From the NCBI GenBank assembly GCA_965205785.1, contig OZ242188.1, positions 2,146,686-2,210,685 on the forward strand: a stretch of 64,000 nucleotides of DNA, given 5' to 3'. A model generated the notes under the pieces. It saw nothing but the letters and a program-made list of their open reading frames with translations. It searched no databases and was not told where the DNA came from. The translations under genes were made by a program, and so were the position numbers. Below, piece after piece: positions 24,280 to 34,476 of this stretch (the first letter of the stretch is position 1; each line of letters begins with the position of its first letter). This stretch comes from BJGV01 sp965205785 (GTDB lineage Bacteria > Pseudomonadota > Gammaproteobacteria > Burkholderiales > Nitrosomonadaceae).

Positions 24280-25389
24280 ATGAATTTGTGTGACCTCGCC
24301 CCAGAATATATACATTCTATTGCACCTTACCAGCCAGGAAAGCCTATATCTGAGTTGGCAAGAGAAATGGGGCTTGATGAATCTACCATCATCAAACTTG
24401 CATCGAATGAAAATCCTTTTGGTACCAGCCCTCTGGCACTTGAAGCAATGGAAAAAGCGCTGGATGAAGTGATGCGCTACCCTGATGGTAATGGTTTTGA
24501 ATTAAAAAAAGCATTATCTAAGAAATATGCTGTAGAAAGTGATCAAATCGTACTTGGAAATGGATCGAATGATGTACTAGAGCTAGCAGCTCGGATATTT
24601 CTGAAGCCAGGTACTTCTGCAGTTTTCTCTCAGCATGCTTTTGCCGTTTATCCACTTGTGACCCAGGCTGCAGGAGCAACCAAGATTGTAGTTCCTGCAA
24701 AAAATTATGGTCATGATATTGATGCAATGCTGGATGCTATAACACCTGAAACCCGTGTAGTCTTTATTGCTAATCCTAATAACCCAACCGGTACATTTTT
24801 GCCTGCCCCAGATATCTTACGTTTTTTAAAGCGTGTTTCACGAGATGTTCTAGTAATACTGGATGAGGCTTACAACGAATACCTGCCAGATATATCTAGA
24901 GTTGACACTATTAAATGGTTACATATTTTTTCCAATCTGCTTATTACCCGTACTTTTTCTAAAATTTATGGGATGGCTGGTATCCGTATCGGATTTGGGT
25001 TTGCACATACGGAGGTCTCAGGGCTAATGAACCGAATACGCCAGCCATTTAATGTTAATAGCATTGGGCTCTCTGGAGCTTTAGCGGCAATAAATGACAC
25101 GGAATTCGTTAAACGTTCCTATGCTCTTAATCAGGCAGGTATGCTTCAAATAACCACTGGTCTGCGCCAGCTGGGTCTTACATACATTCCATCGTATGGA
25201 AATTTCTTGAGTTTTAGGATGGAAAACGGTAAGACAGCTGCTGTCTATCAACACCTCTTACAGAAGGGAGTTATCGTACGCCCAATTGGTATTTATGAAA
25301 TGCCAGAATATCTACGTGTTACAGTCGGACTCGAATCTGAAAATGACAAATTTTTACAGGCACTTGAAAATGCAATTAAAGAAAGTTAA
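24280..25389 (+). CDS. hisC: Histidinol-phosphate / aromatic amino acid aminotransferase
   Basis: The 369-residue fold-type I PLP enzyme has the Schiff-base lysine K228 in TRTFSKIYGMAGIRIG. The PLP-contacting NPNNPTG is at about 166-172 and the conserved LDEAYNEY at 194-201. The family includes HisC, which makes histidinol phosphate. Copies next to pheA and tyrA, often called hisC2, probably act on phenylpyruvate or 4-hydroxyphenylpyruvate as well. Position here between pheA and tyrA favours such a role; specificity is an inference. The N-terminal YQPGKPISELARE is typical of this group. Confidence 0.93.
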   Translation: MNLCDLAPEYIHSIAPYQPGKPISELAREMGLDESTIIKLASNENPFGTSPLALEAMEKALDEVMRYPDGNGFELKKALSKKYAVESDQIVLGNGSNDVLELAARIFLKPGTSAVFSQHAFAVYPLVTQAAGATKIVVPAKNYGHDIDAMLDAITPETRVVFIANPNNPTGTFLPAPDILRFLKRVSRDVLVILDEAYNEYLPDISRVDTIKWLHIFSNLLITRTFSKIYGMAGIRIGFGFAHTEVSGLMNRIRQPFNVNSIGLSGALAAINDTEFVKRSYALNQAGMLQITTGLRQLGLTYIPSYGNFLSFRMENGKTAAVYQHLLQKGVIVRPIGIYEMPEYLRVTVGLESENDKFLQALENAIKES

Positions 25390-25491
25390 TTCTATCATTG
25401 GATAAGAATGAGAGTTTTAATTTACTTATATGTCTGATAGCGTGTGAGATAAAACTGCAACAGCAGATACTGGATTATATATATTTAAAAT

Positions 25492-26379
25492 ATGAAAGAT
25501 ACTATGCTCAATAAACTAGTGATTATCGGTGTCGGATTAATTGGTGGTTCATTTGCACTTGCACTGCGTAAAGCTGGACTGGTTAGACACATCACCGGGT
25601 TAGGACGAAGCAAAGAAAATTTACAGCACGCATTAGAACTTGGAATTTTAGATGAGGCTACTGATAATTATTCACAAGCTTTAGGAAAAGCTGACCTTGT
25701 ATTACTTGCCACACCGGTAGGACAGACTGCAAGGATTCTTGGCCAGATCAACCCAAATTTGGAACCACAGACAATTATTTCTGATGTAGGGAGTACAAAA
25801 CAAGATGTGATTGCAGCTGCACACTCTTTAATACCAGATCACTTTCAAAATTTTGTACCCGCCCATCCAATTGCTGGAGCAGAGCTAAGCGGAGCTACTG
25901 CAGCAAATGTAGACTTATTCAGAAATAAAAATGTAATCTTAACGCCGTCAGATGAGACCGACACCGGTGCGATAGAATGTATAAAAAAATTATGGCAGGG
26001 ATGTGGCGCACGTATCTCACTAATGCAGCCATATCAGCATGATGAAGTATTAGCTATGATGAGTCACCTCCCTCATATCCTGGCATTTGCACTTATGAAT
26101 CATATGCTCTTAACATGTACCGAAGAAAATTCAGATGATTTTCTTAATTCTGTTGGTGGTGGTTTCCGTGACTTTGCCCGTATTGCAGGTAGCTCTCCTG
26201 AAATGTGGAAAGATATCTGCCTTGCAAATCGCAAGTTATTACTAGAACAAATTAATAATTACCAGGACGAATTAACACGTATGTGTGAAATGCTTGAGAA
26301 TAATGATGGAGCTGCATTAGAAGATTCCTTCCTTAGTGCCCAGAAAACACAGCGTAAATTTCTGAAAAATAATCACTAA
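25492..26379 (+). CDS. tyrA: Prephenate dehydrogenase
   Basis: The 295-residue protein oxidatively decarboxylates prephenate to 4-hydroxyphenylpyruvate for tyrosine. The NAD(P)-binding motif is LVIIGVGLIGGSFALALRKAG near the N-terminus. Later landmarks are DVGSTKQDV, PAHPIAGAELSGA and the MMSHLPHILAFAL helix of the dimer domain. Translation may start at 25492 or at the ATG at 25504; neither has a clear ribosome binding site. There is no fused chorismate mutase, as expected beside a bifunctional pheA. The gene ends before a terminator-like hairpin and converges on lpd. Confidence 0.95.
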   Translation: MKDTMLNKLVIIGVGLIGGSFALALRKAGLVRHITGLGRSKENLQHALELGILDEATDNYSQALGKADLVLLATPVGQTARILGQINPNLEPQTIISDVGSTKQDVIAAAHSLIPDHFQNFVPAHPIAGAELSGATAANVDLFRNKNVILTPSDETDTGAIECIKKLWQGCGARISLMQPYQHDEVLAMMSHLPHILAFALMNHMLLTCTEENSDDFLNSVGGGFRDFARIAGSSPEMWKDICLANRKLLLEQINNYQDELTRMCEMLENNDGAALEDSFLSAQKTQRKFLKNNH

Positions 26380-26429
26380 ACAAATAAGTCCGAGAAACTG
26401 AACATCACATTACTTACCTGCGCCTTTAG

Positions 26430-26459
26430 ATACAGGTATATATTCCATCCTGTATTTTT
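26430..26459 (+). terminator. Rho-independent terminator after tyrA
   Basis: The arms atacagg (26430-26436) and cctgtat (26449-26455) enclose a 12-base loop and are followed by a run of T on the + strand (tatttttc). It would end the gyrA/serC-tyrA transcripts where they converge on lpd. Confidence 0.6.
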
Positions 26460-26460
26460 C

Positions 26461-27921
26461 TCAGATATGCAATGCCCTCTTGTCCACACCTAATGCTGCT
26501 TCATGTAAAACTTCAGACAAAGAAGGATGAGCGTGAACAATCCGGGCAATATCTTCGCTACTAGCTGCAAACTCAATTGCTACTACTGCTTCAGAAATCA
26601 TCTCTGAAACATAAGGCCCGATCATATGTACCCCAAGAATTCGATCAGTATGTGTATCTGCAAGGACTTTAATAAACCCGTTGGTTTCGCCTAGTGCTCG
26701 TGCACGACCATTTGCCATAAATGGAAACTGACCTGCCTTATATTGAATTCCGGATGCATTGAGCTCCTGTTCTGTTTTACCAACCCAAGCAATTTCCGGT
26801 GATGTATAAATTACCCAAGGAATGGTATCAAGATTTACTGCTGGCATCTCTTTTACCTGTCCTGACATTCTTGCAGCTATTTCTTCTGCTACTGCCACGC
26901 CTTCCTCAGAAGCTTTGTGTGCCAACATTGGTCCCCGAACAACATCACCTACGGCATATACATTTAATAGATTAGTGCGGCAATACTTATCAACCTGAAT
27001 GCGACCAACATCATCAATTTGTAAGCCGACTGAGTCGACACCTAATTTTCCGGAGTTGGGAACTCGGCCTACTGATATAATCAGCTTATCTACTTCTAGT
27101 TTCTGTTCTTTATCCTGAGGATCAAGATACTTTACTATAACTTTATTTTTAGCAGTTTTAATCTCAGTAATGTTAACACCAGTTTGAATCTCAAGTCCTA
27201 ACTCCCTGGTAAATATTTTTTTTGCTTCTTTTGCTACTTGTTCATCAACGACTGAAAGAAATTCCGGCATTGCTTCAAGAATAGTTACTTCCGATCCAAG
27301 CCTCCGCCAAACACTCGCCATTTCTAGGCCAATCACGCCTGCACCAATTATTCCTAATCGTTTAGGCGCTTCAACCAATGCCAGTGCTCCCTCATTGTCT
27401 AAAATTTGTTTATTATCGATTGCTATAGATGGAAGCTGCCGTGGTGTTGATCCTGTTGCAATAATGACATATTTTGCTTCAACTGTTTCTTCTTTATCGC
27501 CACTTTGTATATTAAGCTTCCAGTTTCCCCCAGAATTTTTATTCTTAACAAACTTTCCTCTACCATGTATTGATGTAATTTTATTCTTTTTAAACAACAT
27601 AGAGATTCCACTGGTAAATGCCGTAACTATTTTTTCCTTTCTAGAAATCATTACAGGTATATCAACTGATAAGCCTTCCACATTAATTCCGTGAGCAGAA
27701 TACTTATGTGCAACACGCTCAAAATTCTCAGAAGATTCAAGTAAAGCCTTGGAAGGAATACAACCTACGTTCAGGCAGGTGCCACCAAGACTTGCTTTTC
27801 CCTTTGCATTTTCCCACTCATCAATACACGCTGTATTCAGTCCTAACTGGGCACAACGGATTGCTGCTACATAACCTCCAGGACCTGCGCCGATTACAAC
27901 CACATCAAATATTTGAGTCAT
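26461..27921 (-). CDS. lpd: Dihydrolipoyl dehydrogenase (E3)
   Basis: The 486-residue flavoprotein reoxidises dihydrolipoamide of 2-oxo acid dehydrogenase complexes. It has the N-terminal FAD motif VVVIGAGPGGYVAAIR and the redox disulfide GGTCLNVGCIPSKALL. The NAD motif is LGIIGAGVIGLEMASVWRRLG, the second FAD segment is VYAVGDVVRGPMLAHKA, and the C-terminal His-Glu pair is in VHAHPSLSEVLHEA. Position after sucA and sucB assigns it primarily to 2-oxoglutarate dehydrogenase. It is the last gene of the minus-strand TCA run, 71 bp after sucB. Confidence 0.97.
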   Translation of the reverse strand: MTQIFDVVVIGAGPGGYVAAIRCAQLGLNTACIDEWENAKGKASLGGTCLNVGCIPSKALLESSENFERVAHKYSAHGINVEGLSVDIPVMISRKEKIVTAFTSGISMLFKKNKITSIHGRGKFVKNKNSGGNWKLNIQSGDKEETVEAKYVIIATGSTPRQLPSIAIDNKQILDNEGALALVEAPKRLGIIGAGVIGLEMASVWRRLGSEVTILEAMPEFLSVVDEQVAKEAKKIFTRELGLEIQTGVNITEIKTAKNKVIVKYLDPQDKEQKLEVDKLIISVGRVPNSGKLGVDSVGLQIDDVGRIQVDKYCRTNLLNVYAVGDVVRGPMLAHKASEEGVAVAEEIAARMSGQVKEMPAVNLDTIPWVIYTSPEIAWVGKTEQELNASGIQYKAGQFPFMANGRARALGETNGFIKVLADTHTDRILGVHMIGPYVSEMISEAVVAIEFAASSEDIARIVHAHPSLSEVLHEAALGVDKRALHI

Positions 27922-27992
27922 TTTACAATCTTATAAGTTAATGTTAAATATTAAATAGATAGTATATCCAATTGTTTTTACTAAATTTATAT

Positions 27993-29213
27993 TTATTCTT
28001 CTAACAACGGACTCATTGGAGATTCAAGCGCCTCTTTCATTGCCACAAGAGAAAGGACTGCTTCACGTCCATCTATAATCCGATGGTCATAAGATAGCGC
28101 AAGATAGTTAATCGGACGGATTACTACTTGTCCATTTATTGCTACTGGACGCTCTTTAATGGCATGCACTCCAAGAATTGCACTTTGTGGTGGATTGATA
28201 ATAGGAGTAGAAAGCATCGAACCAAATACACCACCATTGGTAATAGAAAAAGTGCCTCCCATTAATTCTTCAATCTTAAGCTTACCTTCTTTAGCCCGTT
28301 TACCGAAATCAGCCACTTGCTTTTCGATCTCAGCCTGTGAGAGACGATCCGCGTCTCGGAGAATCGGCACAACCAAACCCCGTGGACTCCCTACTGCGAT
28401 ACCAATATCATAATACCCATGATAAATGATATCTTTCTCGTCTACCGAAGAGTTAATAATGGGAAACTTTTTCAATGCTGCCACTACAGCTTTAACAAAG
28501 AATGAAGTGAATCCAAGCTTGACTCCATGCTCTTTCTCGAATCTTTCCTTATACCGAGCACGAAAGTCAATTATTGCCTGCATATCCACTTCATTAAACG
28601 TTGTTAGGATTGCTGCAGTGGATTGTGACTGAACCATCCTCTCAGCAATTCGTAAACGCAACCTAGACATAGCTACACGTTTTTCTGGTCGATCACCTTC
28701 TAAAAACAGACTCTCTTCATCCATAGAAATTTCTTGAGTAGCCTGAGGTTCTACATGCTCAGCTATGTCTTCCTTAGTAATACGTCCTCCGCGACCACTG
28801 CCACGAATCGAATTAATCTCCTTAGCATCAAGACCTTTTTCTGCAGCTACTCTCTTTGCTGCTGGCATCACCAAAGGCTTTTCTGTAACTGCGGACTTCT
28901 TACCAACTGGTTTTTTTGTAGCTGTTGTTTTCTTACTGGCAGCCACTCCTTTTTTGGAAGAAACAGAAGCGGTAATTTCAGTATCTATTGTGGCAATAAG
29001 CTCACTACTGACTACTATGGCACCATCACCTTTAACAATCTTTGTCAGTGTCCCGGATACCGGTGCCGGTAGTTCCAATACAACTTTATCAGTTTCAATA
29101 TCAATCAGGTTCTCATCACGCTCAACATACTCTCCTTGCTTTTTATGCCAGGAAATCAGCGTAGCTTCTGCTACTGACTCAGATAATACTGGAACCTTTA
29201 CTTCAACTTGCAT
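27993..29213 (-). CDS. sucB: Dihydrolipoyl succinyltransferase, E2 of 2-oxoglutarate dehydrogenase
   Basis: The 406-residue protein has a single N-terminal lipoyl domain (residues 2-77, lysine in IETDKVVLELPAP). An Ala/Lys/Thr-rich flexible linker follows at about 80-115. The E1/E3-binding domain is at about 116-153 (PAAKRVAAEKGLDAKEI), and the C-terminal catalytic domain carries the H-x-x-x-D active site in SYDHRIIDGREAV. It transfers succinyl groups to CoA in the core of the complex. It follows sucA by 15 bp, with AAGGAATAAT upstream of the ATG. Confidence 0.97.
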   Translation of the reverse strand: MQVEVKVPVLSESVAEATLISWHKKQGEYVERDENLIDIETDKVVLELPAPVSGTLTKIVKGDGAIVVSSELIATIDTEITASVSSKKGVAASKKTTATKKPVGKKSAVTEKPLVMPAAKRVAAEKGLDAKEINSIRGSGRGGRITKEDIAEHVEPQATQEISMDEESLFLEGDRPEKRVAMSRLRLRIAERMVQSQSTAAILTTFNEVDMQAIIDFRARYKERFEKEHGVKLGFTSFFVKAVVAALKKFPIINSSVDEKDIIYHGYYDIGIAVGSPRGLVVPILRDADRLSQAEIEKQVADFGKRAKEGKLKIEELMGGTFSITNGGVFGSMLSTPIINPPQSAILGVHAIKERPVAINGQVVIRPINYLALSYDHRIIDGREAVLSLVAMKEALESPMSPLLEE

Positions 29214-29228
29214 GATTATTCCTTTGGG

Positions 29229-32060
29229 TTATATTCTCTCGCGAAATGCTGCTTCAACTAGTTCCTTTTGCTGAAAATTATGTTTTGCTAAATATCCTAC
29301 AGCAGGTGATGCAGAAGAAGGACGTAATGCATAACCAAGAATCTGGTTAAGCCCCAGGTGCCGTAATAAATAGTGCTGGATACGGTGCCATGCTCCCTGG
29401 TTTCCTGGTTCTTCCTGGCACCACAGCACATCTTTTGCCTGCTCAAAACGATCAACCTCAGCCTGAAACTCATCATGAGGAAACGGATATAACTGTTCAA
29501 TGCGGATAATGGCTATATCTTCAATTTTATGAGCCTTACGATAAGCTAACAGATCGTAGTAGACTCTTCCACTACAGGCAATAATACGCCGGACTTTTCT
29601 GGGATTAAGTTTTTCAGTTTCCGAAATTACAGGTTGAAATTGTCCGTCAGCTAAATCTTCCAGGCTCGATACGGATTCTTTCCGACGTAACATACTTTTC
29701 GGACTCATGATGATAAGCGGCTTACGTAGCTGACGAATCATTTGACGCCGTAACAGATGAAACATCTGTGACGGGGTTGATGGCACACAAACCTGAATAT
29801 TGTATTCTGCGCACAATTGCAAATAGCGCTCAAGTCGTGCAGAGGAATGCTCCGGCCCCTGTCCCTCGTATCCATGAGGAAGCATCATTACCAAACCACA
29901 TAACCGGCCCCATTTAGCTTCTCCTGAAGCAATAAACTGATCAATTACCACCTGTGCACCGTTAGCAAAATCTCCAAACTGCGCCTCCCAAACCACAAGA
30001 TCATTAGGTACAGCTGTAGTATAGCCATACTCAAAAGCCAGGACTGCTTCTTCAGATAACATGGAATCAATAATTCCAAAATCTGGTTGCTCCGATGCAA
30101 TGTGACGAAGTGGAACATAAGTACTATCACCTTGCTCCTGATTTTGATTATGTAGTACTGCGTGCCGATGAAAAAATGTTCCCCGTCCTGAGTCTTGCCC
30201 AGAAATGCGTATAGGAAATCCATCACTTAGAAGTGCTGCATAGGCAAGATTCTCTGCCATACCCCAGTCTAAAAATAATTTACCTTCGCCCATCAGACGA
30301 CGATCATCAATAATTTTTCTGACCCGGGAATGTAACTCAAAATTTTCAGGTATATCAGTAAGCCGTTTAGCCAGATTCTTCATTTTTTTCATTGACAGGC
30401 CGGTCTTTACTTTCTCATTCCATTTGCCTGGCTTTAGGAAAGGCGCCCATTGCGTTGTACCTGAATATTTCTTTCCATAGCATATAGTCTTATTAGGATT
30501 ATTACCTGCATCCATGTCATTTCGATAGCTGGCAAGTATCTCGTCAGCTTCACCCGCTGCAACAACTCCCTCAAGTTCTAACTTATCAGCATAGAGTTTA
30601 CGTGTGCCAGGATGTTCATCAATAATGTTGTACATCAATGGTTGCGTGACCATGGGCTCGTCCTGCTCGTTGTGCCCAAGACGTCTAAAACAAACCATAT
30701 CAATGATTACATCTTTCTTAAACTTCATCCGAAAATCCAGGGCAATTTCCGTTACCATAACTACTGCCTCAGGATCATCACCGTTCACATGAAATATCGG
30801 AGCCTCAATCATTTTTGAAACTTCAGTACAATACAGTGTAGAGCGTGAATCTCTTGGATCAGAAGTGGTAAAACCAATCTGGTTATTAATGATAACGTGT
30901 ACGGTACCACCAGTTCCGTACCCACGAGTCTGAGATAGATTAAGTGATTCCATCACTACACCTTGTCCAGAATAGGCAGCATCACCATGGAGTAATACAG
31001 GTAACACCATTTCACCTTGCTTATCAAGCAGACGGTGCTGCCGGGCACGTACCGAACCTTCCACAACAGGATTAACAATTTCAAGATGAGATGGATTAAA
31101 TGCTAGTGTTGCCCTCATAACACCGCCAGGAGTTGATATGGATGATGAAAATCCCTGGTGATACTTAACATCTCCTGCAGTCAGTTCCTGTATATGGTTG
31201 TTTTCAAATTCCTGAAATAAGTCAGCTGGCATTTTACCTAAGGTATTTACCAGCACGTTAAGTCGCCCGCGATGTGCCATTCCAATGACCACCTCCTGCA
31301 CATCTACTTTTCCTGCACGCTGTAATAAATTGTCTAATAGCGGAATTATGCTCTCACCACCCTCACCGGAGAAACGCTTTTGTCCAACATAACGAGTATG
31401 CAAATACTTTTCTAATCCTTCTGCCGCACTTAAACGTTCCAAAATATGACGTTTATACTCATCAGGGAAATCGGGTTGAGAACGCGTACCTTCCAGACGC
31501 GTTTGTATCCAACGCTTCTGCTCTGTGTCAGTCATGTACATGTACTCTACTCCGATGCTCCCACAGTAGATACGCTGAAGTAATTGTATGATTTTCCGTA
31601 ATGGTGCTAGCTCCGGACCAACCAGTGAGCCCGTATTAAATACGGTGCCCATATCCTCTTCAGTCAGTCCGTAGAATTGTGGATCAAGTTCGGGAATATA
31701 TGGTTGCTGTAATCGTTTAAGCGGATCAAGTGTAGCCTGACGTACACCAAGAAACCGAAATGCATTAATTATCTGTAATACCGATACCTGCTTACGTTCC
31801 TCTGAAGCATCTTGTATATACTGAGAGGAAGCGTGACCGTTCTTGCGGCGCTCTTTTTCTACTCGGATAAATGACTCAATGACCGGACCATGTGGAACAT
31901 CTTTCTTAACTTCACCCTTCCCAGGCTGTAATCTGTCAAAGTATCCGCGCCACTCTGGTGGAACAGAAGTTGAACATTGTAAATAATCTTCATAAAGCTC
32001 TTCAATAAAAGGCGCATTCGCACCATATAACACTGAAGTCTTAAACAGTTGCTTAATCAT
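29229..32060 (-). CDS. sucA: 2-oxoglutarate dehydrogenase E1 component
   Basis: The 943-residue thiamine-diphosphate enzyme decarboxylates 2-oxoglutarate. The N-terminal LYGANAPFIEELYEDYL is the segment that docks onto E2. Further landmarks are VVIGMAHRGRLNVLVNT, HGDAAYSGQGVVMESLNLS for thiamine diphosphate binding, and the C-terminal IIACSGRVYYDLLAYR and WCQEEPGNQGAWH. Length is normal for the family. It lies between gltA and sucB in the conserved order. Its presence means the oxidative branch of the TCA cycle can be complete. Confidence 0.98.
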   Translation of the reverse strand: MIKQLFKTSVLYGANAPFIEELYEDYLQCSTSVPPEWRGYFDRLQPGKGEVKKDVPHGPVIESFIRVEKERRKNGHASSQYIQDASEERKQVSVLQIINAFRFLGVRQATLDPLKRLQQPYIPELDPQFYGLTEEDMGTVFNTGSLVGPELAPLRKIIQLLQRIYCGSIGVEYMYMTDTEQKRWIQTRLEGTRSQPDFPDEYKRHILERLSAAEGLEKYLHTRYVGQKRFSGEGGESIIPLLDNLLQRAGKVDVQEVVIGMAHRGRLNVLVNTLGKMPADLFQEFENNHIQELTAGDVKYHQGFSSSISTPGGVMRATLAFNPSHLEIVNPVVEGSVRARQHRLLDKQGEMVLPVLLHGDAAYSGQGVVMESLNLSQTRGYGTGGTVHVIINNQIGFTTSDPRDSRSTLYCTEVSKMIEAPIFHVNGDDPEAVVMVTEIALDFRMKFKKDVIIDMVCFRRLGHNEQDEPMVTQPLMYNIIDEHPGTRKLYADKLELEGVVAAGEADEILASYRNDMDAGNNPNKTICYGKKYSGTTQWAPFLKPGKWNEKVKTGLSMKKMKNLAKRLTDIPENFELHSRVRKIIDDRRLMGEGKLFLDWGMAENLAYAALLSDGFPIRISGQDSGRGTFFHRHAVLHNQNQEQGDSTYVPLRHIASEQPDFGIIDSMLSEEAVLAFEYGYTTAVPNDLVVWEAQFGDFANGAQVVIDQFIASGEAKWGRLCGLVMMLPHGYEGQGPEHSSARLERYLQLCAEYNIQVCVPSTPSQMFHLLRRQMIRQLRKPLIIMSPKSMLRRKESVSSLEDLADGQFQPVISETEKLNPRKVRRIIACSGRVYYDLLAYRKAHKIEDIAIIRIEQLYPFPHDEFQAEVDRFEQAKDVLWCQEEPGNQGAWHRIQHYLLRHLGLNQILGYALRPSSASPAVGYLAKHNFQQKELVEAAFRERI

Positions 32061-32098
32061 AATAACTGGCTTACTTTAGAGACAACTAACAGACTATA

Positions 32099-33400
32099 TT
32101 ATTTACGTTGCGAAATTGGTAATACTTTACGCGTAGTCTCACCAGTATATAGTTGACGTGGGCGTCCAATTTTTTGCTCGGGATCTGCAATCATCTCACT
32201 CCATTGGGCAATCCATCCTACGGTACGTGCAGTTGCAAATATTGCAGTGAACATAGATGCTGGAATACCCAATGCCCGCTGAACAATACCAGAATAAAAA
32301 TCAACATTTGGATAGAGCTTTCTAGAAATAAAATACTCATCTTCCAGCGCAATTTTCTCTAACTTCATCGCCAGTTTGAACAGACGGTCATCTTGTACTC
32401 CCAGCTCGTTTAATACCTCATGACAAGTTTCTCGCATTAACTTTGCACGAGGGTCAAAATTCTTATATACCCTGTGACCAAAACCCACTAGCCTGAAGTT
32501 ATCATTTGAGTCTTTTGCTCGGGCGATATATTGGCTAATACGGGATTCATCTCCAATTTCTTCTAGCATATTTAAGCAAGCTTCATTCGCTCCACCATGA
32601 GCCGGCCCCCATAGACAGGCGATACCTGCTGAGATACAGGCAAAGGGATTTGCCCCACTAGAACCAGCTAAACGGACTGTAGAAGTAGACGCATTTTGTT
32701 CATGATCAGCATGTAGAATCAGGATCCTGTCTAGCGCCCGCGCTAAAACAGGATTAGGCTTATATTCCTCAGCAGGAACTGCAAACATCATATGCATAAA
32801 ATTCTCTGCATAACTAAGATGATTGAGCGGATAATTAAAAGGATGGCCGAGATTATATTTATATGCCATCGCAGTGATATTTGGTAACTTTGCAATCAGA
32901 TGAATAGCAGAATCTTCACGATGTGATGCATCTGAGACATCCAGAGCCTCATGATAAAATGCTGACAGCGCACCAACTACTCCAACCATTACAGACATTG
33001 GATGAGCATCACGGCGAAACCCCTGATAAAACTGTATCAGTTGCTCATGTACCATGGTATGTGTATTGATTGATTTCACAAATGACTCTTTCTGATTTGC
33101 CGTAGGCAGCTCACCTTTCATCAGTAACCAGCACACTTCCATAAAATCACAATGTTCTGCCAGTTGCTCAATCGGATAGCCCCGATAAAGTAATATGCCT
33201 TTCTCTCCATCAATAAAGGTAATTTCAGAGCTACTGCTGGCTGTAGAGAGAAAACCTGGATCATAAGTAAATAGGCCGCTCTGCGCATGTAATTTACGAA
33301 TATCTACTACATCAGGTCCCATGCTCCCTGACAGAACAGGGAATTCAACCGACTGTCCGTTATTTCCCAGATCTAGTTTAGCTACCTTTTTTTGTTCCAT
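32099..33400 (-). CDS. gltA: Citrate synthase
   Basis: The 433-residue type II citrate synthase condenses oxaloacetate and acetyl-CoA. Active-site residues are visible as the histidine of LHADHEQNASTSTVRLAGS, the histidine of LVGFGHRVYKNFDPRA and the aspartate of YPNVDFYSGIV. The N-terminal domain typical of the NADH-sensitive Gram-negative enzyme is present. It lies between sdhE and sucA on the same strand, 50 bp after sdhE. A GGAG-type ribosome binding site (GGAGAAGCC) precedes the ATG. Confidence 0.98.
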   Translation of the reverse strand: MEQKKVAKLDLGNNGQSVEFPVLSGSMGPDVVDIRKLHAQSGLFTYDPGFLSTASSSSEITFIDGEKGILLYRGYPIEQLAEHCDFMEVCWLLMKGELPTANQKESFVKSINTHTMVHEQLIQFYQGFRRDAHPMSVMVGVVGALSAFYHEALDVSDASHREDSAIHLIAKLPNITAMAYKYNLGHPFNYPLNHLSYAENFMHMMFAVPAEEYKPNPVLARALDRILILHADHEQNASTSTVRLAGSSGANPFACISAGIACLWGPAHGGANEACLNMLEEIGDESRISQYIARAKDSNDNFRLVGFGHRVYKNFDPRAKLMRETCHEVLNELGVQDDRLFKLAMKLEKIALEDEYFISRKLYPNVDFYSGIVQRALGIPASMFTAIFATARTVGWIAQWSEMIADPEQKIGRPRQLYTGETTRKVLPISQRK

Positions 33401-33450
33401 ATGGCTTCTCCACTATTTTGATGATTATTGAACAACCATCGCAAATTGAA

Positions 33451-33684
33451 TCAATCTGTCTGTAAAAGCTGTAGCACTGGTTGTAGCTTTATATCTTCTA
33501 TCTCTTTCTTTAACGTGATCATATCCCATAAATCATTGTCTGGAAGGTTTAGTAATGTATCAAATTGCTGCAATTCAGTCTTATTAAGTTGCATATAATG
33601 CTTATCCACAAACTCTTGCAATACGATATCTAGCTCAAGCATACCTCGGCGGCAACGCCAACGTATACGATCCAACTCTTTCAT
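33451..33684 (-). CDS. sdhE: Succinate dehydrogenase flavinylation factor
   Basis: The 77-residue protein belongs to the SdhE/YgfY (DUF339) family that helps attach FAD covalently to SdhA. The signature is at the start: RIRWRCRRGMLELDIVLQEF, containing the RGxxE-type motif (RRGMLELD). A second motif is FDTLLNLPDNDLWDMI. Its ATG overlaps the sdhB stop by four bases, so it is translationally coupled to its target complex. Length is normal. Confidence 0.95.
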   Translation of the reverse strand: MKELDRIRWRCRRGMLELDIVLQEFVDKHYMQLNKTELQQFDTLLNLPDNDLWDMITLKKEIEDIKLQPVLQLLQTD

Positions 33685-34388
33685 ACTGTCCTTTTTACCA
33701 TCATACCCTTTATTTTATTTATAGCTTTAGTTGGGTTTAATCCCTTAGGACAGGTGTCGACACAGTTCATAATGGTATGACAGCGAAATAAACGATATGG
33801 GTCCTCAAGATTGTCTAATCTCTCAGCTGTTGCTTGATCACGACTATCGGCAAGGAAACGATATGCCTGTAACAATCCGGCAGGACCGACAAATTTATCA
33901 GGATTCCACCAAAATGATGGGCATGCTGTAGAGCAACATGCACAAAGTACACACTCATATACACCATCAAGCTCTGCTCTTTCTTCCGGAGATTGTAACC
34001 GTTCAGTTTCTGGAGGCGGATCATTATTGATAAGAAAAGGTTTAACCGACTGATATTGTTTGAAAAACTGTGTCATATCCACTATCAGATCACGTATTAC
34101 AGGTAATCCTGGAAGTGGTCGTAGTTCCACCGGTTCTTTTAAATCAGCAATTGGTGTAATGCAAGCTAACCCATTACGCCCGTTTATATTCATCCCATCT
34201 GAACCACAAACACCTTCCCTGCAAGATCGGCGTAAACTGAGGCTGTCATCAACTGTCTTGATACGTATCAACGCATCAAGTAGCATTTTATCAGCGGGAT
34301 CCAGATCGATGTCGTAATCCTGCATATAAGGTTTTTTATCCTTGTCAGGATCGTACCGATAAATTGAAAACTGCATACCTGGCCCCAA
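33681..34388 (-). CDS. sdhB: Succinate dehydrogenase iron-sulfur subunit
   Basis: The 235-residue subunit carries the three clusters that pass electrons from FAD to quinone. The [2Fe-2S] cysteines lie in SCREGVCGSDGMNI and NGLACITP. The ferredoxin-like C-terminal domain has CVLCACCSTACPSFWWNP and CHTIMNCVDTCPKGLNP for the [4Fe-4S] and [3Fe-4S] clusters. Length is normal. It follows sdhA after 88 bp, the largest gap within the sdh genes, and overlaps sdhE. Confidence 0.98.
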   Translation of the reverse strand: MGPGMQFSIYRYDPDKDKKPYMQDYDIDLDPADKMLLDALIRIKTVDDSLSLRRSCREGVCGSDGMNINGRNGLACITPIADLKEPVELRPLPGLPVIRDLIVDMTQFFKQYQSVKPFLINNDPPPETERLQSPEERAELDGVYECVLCACCSTACPSFWWNPDKFVGPAGLLQAYRFLADSRDQATAERLDNLEDPYRLFRCHTIMNCVDTCPKGLNPTKAINKIKGMMVKRTV

Positions 34389-34476
34389 ATTAAAAAATCA
34401 TAAATAATTTATTTAAACAATTATATAAGACTGTATATTAATACATTTTCTAGTTCGGTTATTGTCTATAAATACT